Assembly: GCA_963575745.1 (NCBI GenBank) | Contig: CAUYUJ010012592.1 | Location: 324,437 to 386,436, forward strand | Reading direction: 5' to 3' | Origin: Prorocentrum cordatum | Lineage: Eukaryota > Sar > Dinophyceae > Prorocentrales > Prorocentraceae | DNA length: 62,000 bases | In this document: piece after piece, positions 33,317-44,306 of the stretch | How the letters are laid out: the number at the start of each line of letters is the position of its first letter | How positions within the stretch are numbered: position 1 is the first letter of the stretch | The notes under the pieces: generated by a model | The model's input: only the letters and a program-made list of their open reading frames with translations | Database searches by the model: none | Told to the model about the DNA's origin: nothing | Program-made: the position numbers and the translations under genes

Positions 33317-33385
33317 CTCCTCCTCCTCCTCCTCCTCCTCCTCCTCCTCCTCCTCCTCCTCCTCCTCCTCCTCCTCCTCCTCCTC

Positions 33386-33411
<26 letters not shown>
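33317..33411 (+). repeat. Pure (TCC)n microsatellite
   Basis: About 31 uninterrupted TCC units followed by a C run. Poly-Ser/poly-Leu frames are artefacts. Confidence 0.98.
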
Positions 33412-33417
<6 letters not shown>

Positions 33418-33589
33418 AACTTATGGTGGTGGTGGTGGGAAACAGGGCCGTCATCGGTGGTCGACCCTCGGCCCCTGGCTGCACGCAGCCGTCCGGGTGT
33501 CGCGTGGGCGACTGCGGAGATTCGCCGGGGGCAGGTGGGAGCGGCAGGACCTCGCCTCCTTGGACGGGGCGGCGATTCCAGCCCCGACG

Positions 33590-33770
33590 CTCCTGGTCGA
33601 ACGCCTCAAGGGGCCCAGAATCACCCGCGCGATCTGCGCTGTGGGAAGCAAATCGCGGTTGTGCACTTTCGGACGATCCACGCGGTGTCAGAGACCAACG
33701 TCGACGTCGTCGCGACATGGTTCGGCCACAACGAGACTGGCAAGTTTACGTGCATGGAGGGGGGCTGGCG
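33590..33770 (+). repeat. Dispersed repeat R1, copy 3 (diverged)
   Basis: Shares GGGCCCAGAATC, GGACGATCCACGCGGTGTCA, ACCAACGTCGACGTCGTC and GGCAAGTTTACG with the other R1 copies. Here one frame is open and protein-like (VVHFRTIHAVSETNVDVVAT), so R1 may derive from coding sequence. Confidence 0.5.
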
Positions 33771-34149
33771 TGGTGAGGCCCGAAAGGACAGCCGGATCTC
33801 ACGCGAGTCAGGATTCACCTGCGCGCCTTTCCTGCCTGGCGCTGTCTGAATGGTCGGCGGACTGGTGGGGTGTGGGGGGACTGCCATGCAAGTATGCTTG
33901 CCAGAATCTTGAATGTAAATGAAAAGCATGCTGCAAGGGTTTCACGGGCGATCGCGCAGCCAGTTTTCCAAGTCCTGTCGGCCGCTTCTGGCGCGCGGGC
34001 ATGTCAGCGATGCGGGACGGCGGAGAGGACTCCACTTTCATTATCTTGGCCTCGGCGGCCTCCGTACTCTCGGCGGCTGGGCCGCAGGTCCTGCATGATC
34101 CTGTAGCCTGCAGATTTGGATGTTCTTCGAGTCGGGCGTGGGAGCCAGG

Positions 34150-34383
34150 TTCAAGCAGTGGCGAAGCGTCCCGGCTCACATGTAGTCCCACCAAACAATG
34201 TTGTAAGAACCTACTGTGGTCCGCACGAAATGTTCTTAGAGCATTTCTGGCTGAGATTGTGTTGTTTTAACACATCGGGTTTATGTTCTAAGAACATTCT
34301 TTTTATCTGAAAACATTTTCGGGTTCTAAGAACATTCCGTGGTAGGGCTCTAGGAATGCCGGGACGGTCGGCCCTTGCTCAAA
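34150..34383 (+). mobile_element. Short inverted-repeat element, family B, copy 2
   Basis: Left end TTCAAGCAGTGGCGAAGCGT; right end GCCGGGACGGTCGGCCCTTG. The interior has TTTTAACACATCGGGTTTAT and three GTTCTAAGAAC-like palindromes. It is non-coding. Confidence 0.82.
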
Positions 34384-34919
34384 AGGTGCGGTCCTGGAAA
34401 TGATTTCACATATTGGTTGAGCCGGCTTTTGGAAGCTTTCGAAGCAATTGCAGCACAGGTTTGTTTCTAATTTGATGAGCAAGGTTTGCGTTCAGCTCGT
34501 TTTGTCCAAGCTCGAATGAAACCACAGGCCGCTCCGCTGCACCTCCAAGAAGCGTCTCGGGATGAAAAGGTCGTATCGGCAAAAATCCTTTGGGTCGAGG
34601 GCCCGTTTCCTTGGTCACCCGTGGGAACGAGAAAATGATCACGTTTCGCGCGTCGCGGCCTGGGATGCAAAAAGGCGATTCGCCGGGCGGCGGGGCGGGG
34701 CCGCGAGGGCGCGAAGACAACCGCGCACCGTGGGGCCTGGGACCGCTGTTCCCTCGCTGCGGCATGCCGAGCTCCTTCACCGTGGCGGCGCGATGGCGCG
34801 CGCGCGCACCGTTCGCTCACCGTGCTCCTGGCCCCCGGCGTTTCTGGCTTGCCGGAGGCTTCGGGAAAAATTCGGGGAGCCTTGGCATGCTAAAACGACA
34901 CGAAGATCGGGACAAAATC

Positions 34920-35050
34920 GGATCGGGATAACTCGAAATCTCTGAGAATCGGCGGGTTTGGAGGATGTATTGGGCGCCGCGGCCGCTCCAGAGCGTTCCG
35001 GAACGCTCTGAGAGCGCTCCAGAACGCTCTGGAGCGATTTATCCCGATCC
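34920..35050. mobile_element. Short inverted-repeat element with nested palindromes
   Basis: Ends GGATCGGGATAA (34920-34931) and TTATCCCGATCC (35039-35050). The interior has 15-bp perfect arms CGCTCCAGAGCGTTC (34984-34998) and GAACGCTCTGGAGCG (35022-35036), within which 34989-35010 is a perfect 22-bp palindrome centred on CCGG. Confidence 0.75.
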
Positions 35051-35284
35051 TAGCACTGTTTTACATGCCCCAGGGCGCGATACGGGCGAGCGGTGGTGCT
35101 GCCCACCGCCAACGACCGATTCGATGCGACTCGGTTCGCCAGCGGGGGCCGCGAGTCCGACTCGATTCGGCTTGGCTCGAATCACCGGCATCGGCCAGGG
35201 CCAGCCGGAGCCAAGCGTGGTGGTCCGATTCGTTTCGGGACCGTGCGTTGGCAATCCCATCAGTCTCCGATCCGTTCCGAGTTC

Positions 35285-35445
35285 CAGGAGTGAGAAAAGA
35301 AAACAGACGCAATTAATCGTCGATCCCCCAGAGAATATGGGAAAAGATGGGAATTGTGGGGGAGACAAAAACCCAGAAGATATGGGAAATTATAGGGAAT
35401 CCTTTCATTGGTGTCTATTTATTTGTGTGTCCAATGGCCCCTTCC
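35285..35445 (+). repeat. Dispersed repeat F, copy 3
   Basis: CAGGAGTGAGAAAAGAAAAC, ATCGTCGATCCCCCAGAGAA, GGTGTCTATTTATTTGTGTG, GGCCCCTTCCAG. Same strand as all other copies. Confidence 0.88.
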
Positions 35446-35598
35446 AGTTTGGCGATTCGACCCAGCTCAGTCCTTCCGGGGTCGAGGAGAGGGAGCGGCC
35501 GAGGTCCTTCATCGGCAACACCCAGATGTTCCTCAACTACGGTGATGCCCAGGCGCCAGTTTTCCAGATTCTCTCGCAACGCTCGGCATGGCATGGAT

Positions 35599-35750
35599 CA
35601 GGAGGGGAAAAAACACAGACACAACTCATCGTCGATCCCCAGCAAAATATAGGAAACTATGGAAAGTGGTGGGGAAGACAAAAACCAAGGAAATATAGGA
35701 AAATATGGGAGATCATGTTATTTGTATAGTTATTCGTGTGCCCCAGGGAC
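35599..35750 (+). repeat. Dispersed repeat F, copy 4
   Basis: CAGGAGGGGAAAAAACACAG, CATCGTCGATCCCC, AAAATATAGGAAACTATGGA, a CCCCAGGGAC end. It lies about 315 bp downstream of copy 3. Confidence 0.88.
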
Positions 35751-35769
35751 AACCATCAGCCCCAGCCGC

Positions 35770-35885
35770 CGACAACCGTCGGGACAACCATCGGGAATCG
35801 GGACAACCATCGGGACAACCATCGGGACAATCGTCGGGACATCCGTCGGGACAATCGTCGGAACAACCATCGGGACAACCAAGGG
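35770..35885 (+). repeat. 12-bp tandem repeat, CATCGGGACAAC
   Basis: About nine units with A/G and C/T variation (CATCGGGACAAC, CGTCGGGACAAT, CGTCGGGACATC). Frames on either strand are periodic because 12 is a multiple of three. Confidence 0.93.
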
Positions 35886-36614
35886 GAGTACCCACATCCA
35901 CTGGCTGGGCCAGACGCGGTCCAACTGATTTCTGCCTGACTTGGCATAACCTCGCCCCCCCTTCTCGCCTGCACGCTCGTGACGAACGACACGGTCCGAA
36001 ACCGAAATTGGTTTGCTTGTTGGGCGACCTCGCTTCTCTTCGATATCACCCCCCAACTTCCGATCCCAGTTCCGTCTTTTCGACTCCGGCTCACGATCCT
36101 GATCATTTATGTTGGCGGAATGGTTGAAGGTATTCGGCAGGTTCCGACTCCGGCTCTTTTTTTCCGACTCTTGATCCCTTCCCATCTCCCTGACTTTGGC
36201 TCCGACTCCGATTCCGATTCCGCATGGGACACACGCTTTCGTCCAGCAAGTGCAATCTGCGGGCCCCGGCCCACCCGCGCTGCCCCCAAGGGGCCTGCTG
36301 GCCGACCGGCTGGCGGACTCGGCGCGTTCCTCCTTCCTCCTCCCTCCTCCCAAACTTCCGATCCACATCAGGCTTGACATAGCAGGAACACGGCCCGAAA
36401 TTACAGTTACACGGTCCGAGGATTGCCCGGCAGGCGCCAACAGCCAAGAGGACTTCGAAACGGGGCACCCTAAGGAGCCAACACGAGCCGGGACATCCCC
36501 GTGTCGGGCCTGAGCTTCGTCCGAGCATCATCCAGCTTGGGCCGAGATGCGAGTCAGCGTGGGTCTTGTTTGGGGGATTTCATGGGGCCCATAGTCGTCC
36601 AGAATTGCTCCTCA

Positions 36615-36795
36615 CTGGGTAGTCGAAGGCCAGACTGTCAGATTGGATTGGGCCCCAAGGGCCAATCTGGCCCGGCCAAGCTGGACGATTTGGGTTATTC
36701 GCCAGACTGGATTCGCACTGGCTCCCTCGCCAGATTGCCCCCGTTTGCCAGATTGGGCCTGCCAGATTGGCGCCAGATTGGCTTCGACTACCCAG
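36615..36795. mobile_element. Short inverted-repeat element, family D, copy 1
   Basis: 181 bp. Left end CTGGGTAGTCGAAGGCCAGA; right end GGCTTCGACTACCCAG. The interior has repeated CCAGATTGG/CCAATCTGG motifs. It is flanked by a perfect 14-bp target-site duplication AGAATTGCTCCTCA (36601-36614 and 36796-36809). A near-identical 181-bp copy is at 56566-56746. Confidence 0.93.
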
Positions 36796-37319
36796 AGAAT
36801 TGCTCCTCAGGTGCGCCCACACCACGGCGTCGAAACGTGCATGGTATAGGATGCCCCAGACGAGCCCGAAAGCCGGCTATAGGAGGCGTCCGAACGGCCT
36901 CCAGCTAGCAGCTTGGCTCAAATTGTTAAAGTCCTGAGTGTTTCGCCGTCTTCTTCATGGTTCCGGCTTGTTGTAGGCAAAGTTGGGCCCAAGAGGCGCC
37001 CGACGAGCTGATCTTGGAGACTGGGATGCGCCCTCCATGGAACAAAAACGGAGACGGAATCGGTCCCGAAAACGCAGTGGGAACGAAATGACATTCTTGG
37101 ACGCCGTCTGGAAGCCGTGCCGGGCTCCGAAATGGACTGGTAAAGCACGGACGGCGGAACGGCGGATCTTAATTGCGGAGAAAATGGAGCTGCAGCCTTG
37201 AAGAGAGTTGTCGATTTTCAATCCCACACGCCCCTCAGCCCGATGGGCGGGCGGATCAGAGTCGCTTGTGCCAATCCGCCGACCATCGGAAAAAGAAGGT
37301 GAATGAGATTGCCATCGGA

Positions 37320-37620
37320 GGATGGGAACTATCGTGGAGGCCATATTGGGCACTTGGGCCCGAACACTGGGGCCTACTGGGGCCAGGCGCTCTTGGGCTA
37401 TCTTAGGGTGTCTGTGAGCCATCTTGGCTCCACTTCAGTTGGGGCCTCTTGTAGCCATCTGGATGATCTTCTAATTGCCTGGGGGGGTCCCAGGGCAGTT
37501 TTGGGGCATGCTGGAGCTGTCTTTGGCCCCTGGTGTAGACCAGTTGAGGGCTGGTGTGGCAATATGGCAATATTCGGGCCGTCTTGCGTTTCTTGGGTGC
37601 CTTTTTAAGTCGCTCACAGT
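37320..37620 (-). repeat. CCAAGATGGC-type degenerate repeats, inverted
   Basis: On the minus strand the CCAAGATGGCTC, CCCAGTAGGCCCC and GCCCAAG motifs match the short-period family of 1380-1830. Confidence 0.45.
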
Positions 37621-38158
37621 TCATCGTGGGGACTTCTTGAGCCGAAACGTGATGAGTACAACGAATGTGCGTAGTAGCCCCGAGATGGCGCAAGAGGTTC
37701 CAATTTGCCCCAGAGCGAGGGGGGAATGGGATTGAGGGAGCGAGCAGGGATGAAGTAGCAGCGAGGAGGTAGACCAGGAGGGAAGAGGAGGAGGGGAGAC
37801 GGATCGAGGACAGAGGCGCGAAAGACAAGAAGGAGCGTGGGGTAGCACCGGCACCGCAATAGGCATCCACTGCGTCGTGACGCTGCCGTGTCAAACGCTA
37901 GCACAGAGCTTGAGCGCGCGCGCCGTGCGCGCGTGGTTCTAGAACCACTTGGTGCGAATAGTGTTCTCATCACTGAAAGGCCGCCGACACGGCCAGTCAA
38001 GTCGGAAGAGCATGGGCGTAACGCTCAGAGAGGCACGCTGACGTAGACGCGCTGACGCGCTGCCGCAGCCGGCGCGATCGGCGCTTTGAGCTGAGGGAGG
38101 CGTGCCTGAAGGCCCCTTGGGTCGGGGAGGCAGTCCCGACTGGCTCGCGCTCCAGCGC
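37621..38158. other. No recognisable gene
   Basis: Short GGA-type tract near 37740-37800 and a GCGCGC-rich patch near 37915. Nothing nameable otherwise. Confidence 0.45.
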
Positions 38159-38200
38159 GTGGAGGAGGAGGAGGAGGAGGAGGAGGAGGAGGAGGAGGGG
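38159..38200 (+). repeat. GGA microsatellite, 5' flank of LINE insertion
   Basis: About 13 GGA units ending immediately at the spliced leader. A GGA tract also starts at the other end of the element (44369), so the element lies inside a GGA array. Confidence 0.95.
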
Positions 38201-38222
38201 GCCGTAGCCATTTTGGCTCAAG
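38201..38222 (+). promoter_or_regulatory. Complete dinoflagellate spliced leader at LINE 5' end
   Basis: All 22 positions match the dinoflagellate spliced leader (CCGTAGCCATTTTGGCTCAA, preceded by G and followed by G). It is not followed by a splice donor, so it is not an SL RNA gene. It is the 5' end of a reverse-transcribed, trans-spliced transcript. Confidence 0.95.
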
Positions 38223-38358
38223 GGGCCTGCTCCTTAACTGCTCAACCTCTCTCAAGGGGTTCAGCCCGTTTTTGCCTCTTCGGGAAGGGCCCCCTCAGTG
38301 CCCATCTCTCGCAGGCGGGCTTCATTGCCCTGCGCCGCTCCCGTTCCCAGTCTGTTTG

Positions 38359-39804
38359 ATGACCCGCAGCGGCGGGAAGTACGCAGGCGATGAGATCGGG
38401 GCAGCCTGCCCTACATGTGGATGCAAGAAGAACCCGTCCCATTTTCGGTTCTGTTACCATTCTCGTGGGCCTTTACCTCGCCTGGGCAGTTCTGTGCCGT
38501 CTCCTCTTTCGGGGGTGTGGGCTCGCGAACCCTGGGTCCGTGTCGCAAGAGGCCCTGGGCCTGGCGCAAAGCAGAGTGGGGGCAAAGGTAATCGAGGGCG
38601 GTTTCAGGCTCATGGTGACTTTGGATCTCCACAAGGAGGAGGAGGAGGAGGATGGAAAGATTTCCAATCATCGTCTCGAGTTCTGGGCGCCCTTGAAGAG
38701 TTGCACCGTCTTCAGCAGCTTTGCTCAAGCAAGTTCAAGGATTGCCTTCCCCCTGAGTCAAGATCTGCCATGTCCTCCGCCTGGGAAGCCGCCTGACAGG
38801 CCAAGCAGAACGAGATGCCGCCGTCGCGGATGCTCCAGAAGGTCGAGCAGGAGCAGAGTCGCCGAGAGACGAGGATCGAGAAGCTCGAGAGAGACCTCAG
38901 CAATGTGGTCAAGCAGCTCCAAGTGCTTGCCGACAAGCGCTCTGCGTTGGAGCAGACCATCGTTGACGAGCGACGTGCGGTGGAGGAGGCCAAGTTGGCA
39001 GCGGCGGAGCTGCTTCGGCAACGGGCTGCTGAGCCATCCCAGCCAAGTCCAGGGAGTGTTCCCGGTTTGGAGATCCTTCGACGCCACCTGGAGGACTTCC
39101 AGAACACACTGGCGGGCGTGCAAGCGGCAGAGATCAGACAGTCGCTCGAGGCCAAGTGCGAGGGTATCCTGGGTTTTCTCCCCCCACGGGCTGCCCAGCC
39201 TGAACCCGCACAGCATGAAGATTCCATGGTGGTCGACGAGGCGCACTTCGCTGAAACCTGTGAGGCTGCAGGTGTGGCATCAGACCCTGTCAAGCGCCAG
39301 CTCTTGCAGGCGTTGTGGCGGGCCAGCAAGAAGCTTCGTTTTCGCTCGCCAGGACCGGGAGGAAAGATCAGTGCAGCTTTCAACGCCCTGAAGCTCGGTG
39401 GGAAAATGTCGGGGCTGACGATCTCTAGTTTTTCCACGGTCGTCAAGCACAGGGCCAACTGGGCACACGTTGGCATCTTTTACTTCATCTACCTCGTCGA
39501 CTGGGGCACCTACGTGTGGGCCAGTTTATACGAGACGTCCGTGCGCAAGGGCAGGGAGAATATCACTGTCATTGTCTACGCCAGTGACCCCGTCGACTGG
39601 AACACCCTCGAGTGGTTCGGTTTCTCTGGGGGTTCCAGTGGCGCTCTCTACTGGGTCCTCCACGTGTGGATCAAGTTCAGCACCGAGAGTGGCATCATCC
39701 TCGCCGTCTGGGCCAACGTCGTGCGGTCCGAGTTCTGGGCGACGGGGCCCCTCTCATCTCCTCCCCGCTATTTGCTCAGCCCAGCATCGAACAACAAGCG
39801 TTAG
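38359..39804 (+). pseudogene. LINE ORF1-like region with one in-frame TGA
   Basis: From the ATG at 38359 the frame reads MTRSGGKYAGDEIG, then CPTCGCKKNPSHFRFCYH (a zinc-ribbon-like cluster), a Gly-rich segment, and at 38794-38796 a TGA. The same frame continues with a long coiled coil (about 38815-39000, RMLQKVEQEQSRRETRIEKL...) and a second helical segment (EILRRHLEDFQNTL). The last part (about 39400-39800) is hydrophobic and aromatic, unlike the rest, and may be foreign or a frame artefact. ORF1 proteins bind element RNA. A TAG at 39802-39804 separates it from the endonuclease in the same frame, so the ancestor may have been one polyprotein. Confidence 0.65.
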
Positions 39805-40835
39805 GACGCGCAGGTGACAAGGTCAGTCACCTGCAACCTCAAGCTGCTCGCATTCAACGGGTCCAGCTGGGTTTCTGAATCCAGGGACTGCGAAGGTCTC
39901 GGGTCGCTGGAGAAGGCCCCAGGGTTCAACGATTTAGTCAGGGAGACGGATGCCGATATCTGCTTCCTGCAAGCGCACAGGTTGACTGGTGAGCTCTACC
40001 GTCGCACTCGTGCCAGGCTGCAAGGAGGTTGGAGGGTTTTCGGCTGCGAATGTACTACCGCTGAAGCGGGACATTCAGCATTGCGAGAAAGCACTTGGAC
40101 TCCTGTCTTCCTCCGCAACCGACGGCGACTATCATCGAGGGAAGTGCTTCTCGTATCTTTTTTTGTCGCAGCGCAGGTTGCGGCTTGGTTGCTCTCTATT
40201 TTGTGCATCTGAAGGATTCGATCGGCATGGCAGGGGTGAACCTGCGAGTGATGAGCGCTGTTTGGAAAGATTGCGTTGCCCATGGGCTCCCGTTCGTGGT
40301 CGCAGGGGATTAAAATGCGCCTCCGTCAGCGCATGCGGCTGCTTCACCTTTGGCGCAGGTCAGCGCAGTGATTCGTGCGCCAGCTGTGCCCGCGCATGTT
40401 GCGTCTTGCTCGTCTTCCTTCCTCGATTATTTCATCATCAGCCGCATCTCGGATCACACCGCGGAGGGCGTCGCCGCGGACCTCAGCGCCCCGTTCAGCC
40501 CCCACAGGCCCGCGACATTCAAGATTCAGCAGGCCTGCCAGGACATCTTGGTTCGGGCCCCCAAGGCGTTCCAGAAGATCCCTGCTTCACCTGCGATGGG
40601 CCCCAGGGTTCCTCCCCCCGAGTATCGCGACCCCGAGAACAAGCTTAGGAATTTCGTGGAGCCACGACTCGATGAGGAGGGGTCTGGGTGCATGATCTGG
40701 GGAAAGGATCGCGAAGCTGGCATCGCCCTCCTGGAAGAAGCGCTCGTTGTCTGGAGGGGGCGGGCTTGGGGGGGGGCCCGAGCAGATCGCCCAGGACAAG
40801 GGCCCCAGAGGCCAACCTGGAGGCACCAGGGTTGA
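39805..40835 (+). pseudogene. LINE apurinic-type endonuclease, inactivated
   Basis: Known fold: exonuclease-endonuclease-phosphatase. Visible: LLAFNGSSW (first Asn strand); ADICFLQAHRLTGE, where the catalytic Glu of the usual LQEH is Ala; then a frame change around 40030-40095. In the second frame come CGLVALYFVHLKDSIG, GLPFVVAGD-stop-NAPP (TAA at 40312-40314 inside the GDxN motif), SSFLDYFIIS and SPHRPATFKI (the terminal His). Two active-site lesions and a frameshift make it non-functional. It would nick the target DNA in an intact element. Confidence 0.7.
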
Positions 40836-40935
40836 TTTCCACGACGTCCCTGCACGGGCTCTGTTAGCCGCCAAGCAGTATTCCAGCGCTTTCCCAGGTC
40901 GTGCTATGCAATGAATTCATCTTCGGTTCAAGGAG

Positions 40936-43086
40936 TTGAGGGCTCTGTTTGAGGACGAAAAGGACAGAGACAGCTACCTTCTCTTACTCCTGCGACAATG
41001 GGCCATGCTTCCTGTTCGAGGAGGGCCATTCAGGCGCTACTGGCGACGAGTGGACGCTTTTTTGGGCACCAGTATCTGCCTACTGTTGCTGGCGCGCTTC
41101 TTGTCCCAGGTCCGTTTTCGGAACGCCGCAAAACCGGCGATTAGTGCATCCCGTTCGCGGAGTTTTTTTTTGAAAGTGGGGCAACTGGAAGATCGCAGTA
41201 AAGCGGGAGCCTCATGGCAGGATTGGCGCGAAGCAGCAGTCAGCAACGGAGGTAGCCAGGCTTTTGGTTTCCTGCGATCAGGCGAACCACTCAGAGAAGA
41301 GGTCGCTGCGAGTGGGACCAGTTATTCAAGCTCTCTCCCTGCGCGGCTGGAGGCCGAGACCAAGCTTTGGAAGGGGGCTTGGGCAGCAGCTGAACCAGGC
41401 CATGTGCGCCCTCCTCTTGACCTGCCTGCGGTGACTGTTCCTGTCCCAGGGCCCGTTCCACCTGAGCGTATCCGACATATCGGGTCATGGTATAGCAAGA
41501 TTACGCGTTGCCCTGGCGGTTTTCAACCTCGACGCATCGGAATCCCACGCCTGGAATCTTTAGGGGTGGCTTCCTGGAAGTACCATCTTATGGGCGTGGT
41601 AGGACAGGCGCCTTCCTCGATGCAGCAGCTGGTTGTATTTCTCATGGGGCGACCAGACAAAGGACGGATACCCATGGGCCACTACGAGGCTTCCGAGAAG
41701 CTCCACGGGAAGACCGACAGAGACCCTTGCAGGCGCTGGGGACAAGAGGTCGGTCTTGGGGAAGGTATCATACCAACGCAAGGGATAGTCGTTGGAAGCA
41801 CCTCAGCGACTTACAAAGCAACCGCGTTCATGCTGCCATCGGTCCAGTCGCCCACCGGCATTTCGGAGACAGGGTTAGGCTTGCACATTGACGCTATATC
41901 GTTTCATGCACGGCACGCGGGCGCGAAGATGTGCGCGGCCAACCTCAAGGCTTTGGCAAGGACCATGGCCTACTTCATCTCCTCTACCCTCCGCGTGCCC
42001 TTGGCCGAGAAGAAAATGATGGAAACGGCCAACTCCATGAGGCTCACGAAGGATATATTAGAGAGGCTCTGGGAACTCTGAGTGGGACTCAATCATATGC
42101 CCCCGGGAATCTTGGGGTTGCTTGCGCCGCAGGGAAGCGCCGGTAAACCCCTCTGGCGAGGGCCATTCGCGTGAAAAGGGACGAAAAGTTTCGTCATCGT
42201 GTTGGGCGTCTTGTGATTCTCAAAATATCTCGTCGGGCCATGGCCAGGATATTCAAGAGTGGGTGTCTTTCCACGCTGCCCTTTGGGGCGGAGGTCCAAG
42301 GGGTTGCGCCGTCAGAGATTGCCCGCGTTAGGAGGGCCTCTGCAAGGGCCTCGGGCTTCAGCAAGAAGGGGTGCAACATGGAGCTCATGTGGGCCGCCAA
42401 CAAATACAAAGGGGACCCGCTCTACTTGGCCTCAGGACCCCTCAAGAGATACGCGTGGGAGTGGTGGCGCGCCAGCGAGCCCTCAAGCATCGGGGGGCCT
42501 CGGCACAGTGACGCCCTGACCCCAGGCCAGCTTAGTAGGGGCTTTCATAGTGCTGTTGCGACTCTCAAGACGACACAGCGGAAGCCGTGGTTGTATAGGA
42601 CTCGGGGGCTTGTGTCGGCCATGCTGTTGTGGTTGGAAGCTGGCGGATGGTCTTGGGAGGGCCCTGCTACGTCCATGTCGCGGTCTGGGTTTAAGTGGAT
42701 CCTCACGGAAAGGCCACCGTTCCAGGTAGCAGAGGCTTTCACCAGAGACCTCCAGGATGTTGGTTTAAGGCGTTATCTCAGCAAGCACATTCATTGCCAG
42801 CTAGGTGGCCACGAAATTTCTGCCCGCGGGCTGCGGCGACCCGTGATCCAGAGAGTAGCAAAAGCCATGGGCGGAGGCCAGCAGCATTTGTATTTTCAAT
42901 TGCTATCCGGATCCGAGCCCACAGGGGCCCCCCTCGCAGAATGAGGGTATGCTGTGTCTGACCTATGCCAGTTTTGCGGCGAGCGTGACACTTTGTGGCA
43001 CCGTTGCTGGACGTGTGCTCACAAGACACTTTTGCCGGGAGCTTGTCGATCAGGCCCTGGAAGCAGGTCCATCCTCGCTTTTGGTT
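40936..43086 (+). pseudogene. LINE reverse transcriptase and zinc knuckle, decayed
   Basis: First frame 40936-42081: N-terminal RT region (EAETKLWKGAWAA, then VVFLMGRPDKGRIPMGHYEA related to the usual FLxKPDGGxRPIG block) and a degraded catalytic strand, GLHIDAISF where a D-D-I/V pair is expected. The spacing between these is too short, suggesting an internal deletion. Second frame 42171-43086: thumb-like region (LPFGAEVQGVAPSEIARVRR) followed, after a TGA at 42942-42944, by DLCQFCGERDTLWHRCWTC, a CCHC knuckle typical of the RT C-terminus. There are no intact catalytic aspartates, so it is inactive. Confidence 0.65.
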
Positions 43087-44280
43087 AGTAGACTTTGGGC
43101 CCCCTGCCCCGGCATCAAGGAGCCGCCCCCAGATTGGGATATTCGGCTTTTTTTCGGGGAAGATGGGGAGCCCTGCGACGCGTTCCATTTTCAGCCAGAT
43201 GATGTTGTTTTCACTGACGGGTCTCGTTTCCATGGAGACTTGCCCGAAATCGCGAGAACTGGCCTCGCAGTGGTCCAAATGAATGGTGAAAAGCTGGTCA
43301 GAGGAACTCATTCCCCGCTGCCCAAGGAGTTTGCCCAGCAAGCGGCAGATGCGGAGCACGCGGGACTTGCAGTAGCATTGTTACGCAGAGCCCAATCCGA
43401 GGTCCTCCCCAAACTTGTATATGTGGATTGTGCGGCGTTACTGGGTGGTGCGAAGTCTCCTGACAAGGTCTTGGAAGGATCCTCGAGACTCAGCTTCTTC
43501 TGGCGTGAGATAAGTCGGACTTGCAGAGTCTTGCCCACGCTTACCAAGGTCAAAGCGCATCGGTCTGTGGAGAGTGCTACTGATCTTGAAGACGGGTGCG
43601 CCATCGCTGGCTCCACCGCGGTCGACTACTGGGCTAAGCAGGGAGCTCTTGTACATTCGCTGAGCCCGAGAGCAATCTCAGATTTTGAAGCTGGAGTCGC
43701 GGAGTATGTTTCTTTAGCGAAGGGTTTGGTTTCCATCCTGAGTTGCTGGCCCCCCTTCGGATCTGACTTCAAAGGTTTGAAAAGACCCGCGAGGGCCAAA
43801 GTGCCCAGAGTGGTTTCAGCCCAAGACGGGCTTTAGGTGCAGAAGATGCTTCAGAGCGGCCACGCCTGCCACCACCACCGAATGCGCCGACCCCGATCCC
43901 ACGCTGTGTTCGTTCCTGCGAGGAGGGACAGGTGCCAGGCATAAGCTGCACTGGTCCCGAGTGGTGGCAACGGATGTGCCTGTTATTTTTTGTGTATCCT
44001 GCGGCGGACTGGCCAGTGTTCGTGCTGGCCGACGCCTTTTAGCAGGTTGCGACCCCCCCAAGAGGAGCGCCGAGAGGGTTAAGGTCCTCAGGGAGCTTTA
44101 TCCTGGGACCAACTTCAGGCTGGGTCCGTCCTTTCCCCTTTCGTCCTTGCCCTTTTTTCCCCTTCCCCCTGTGCCCCTGCCTCCCCCTCCCCCTGCCCAG
44201 AACGGCCCAGGCCCTGTCGTCCCAGGACCTGTGCACTGTGAGGAGGATGAGTGTCCTCTCCTCCCGCCTGTCGGTGCGCG
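43087..44280 (+). CDS. LINE RNase H domain and C-terminal CxxC tail
   Basis: The frame ending at 43836 carries a full RNase H pattern: FTDGSRFHG (first Asp), AADAEHAGLAVAL (Glu), VYVDCAALLG (second Asp) and KVKAHRSVESA..GSTAVDYWAKQG (His and last Asp). All four acidic positions are present, so this domain is the best preserved part of the element. It would degrade RNA in RNA:DNA hybrids. In another frame at 43961-44110, FCVSCGGLASVRAGRRLLAG CDPPKRSAE gives a C-terminal CxxC cluster. The frame change between them shows decay. Confidence 0.7.
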
Positions 44281-44282
44281 AA

Positions 44283-44306
44283 GTCAGTCAGACGATTTTG
44301 ACTGAC
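44283..44306 (+). other. Stem-loop near LINE 3' end
   Basis: GTCAGTCA (44283-44290) and TGACTGAC (44299-44306) form an 8-bp stem with an 8-nt loop about 60 bp before the 3' end. LINE reverse transcriptases often recognise a 3' stem-loop; this role is inferred. Confidence 0.6.

Noticed and set aside
35770-35885. CRISPR-like array
   Set aside because: A 12-bp unit with no unique spacers; an ordinary tandem repeat in a eukaryotic genome.
38201-38222. SL RNA gene
   Set aside because: The leader is not followed by a GT splice donor or Sm-site sequence; it leads straight into LINE 5' UTR.
38794-38796. Second selenocysteine codon (TGA in LINE ORF1)
   Set aside because: It lies between Ala and Gln in a region without redox motifs, and the element has many other stops of all types.
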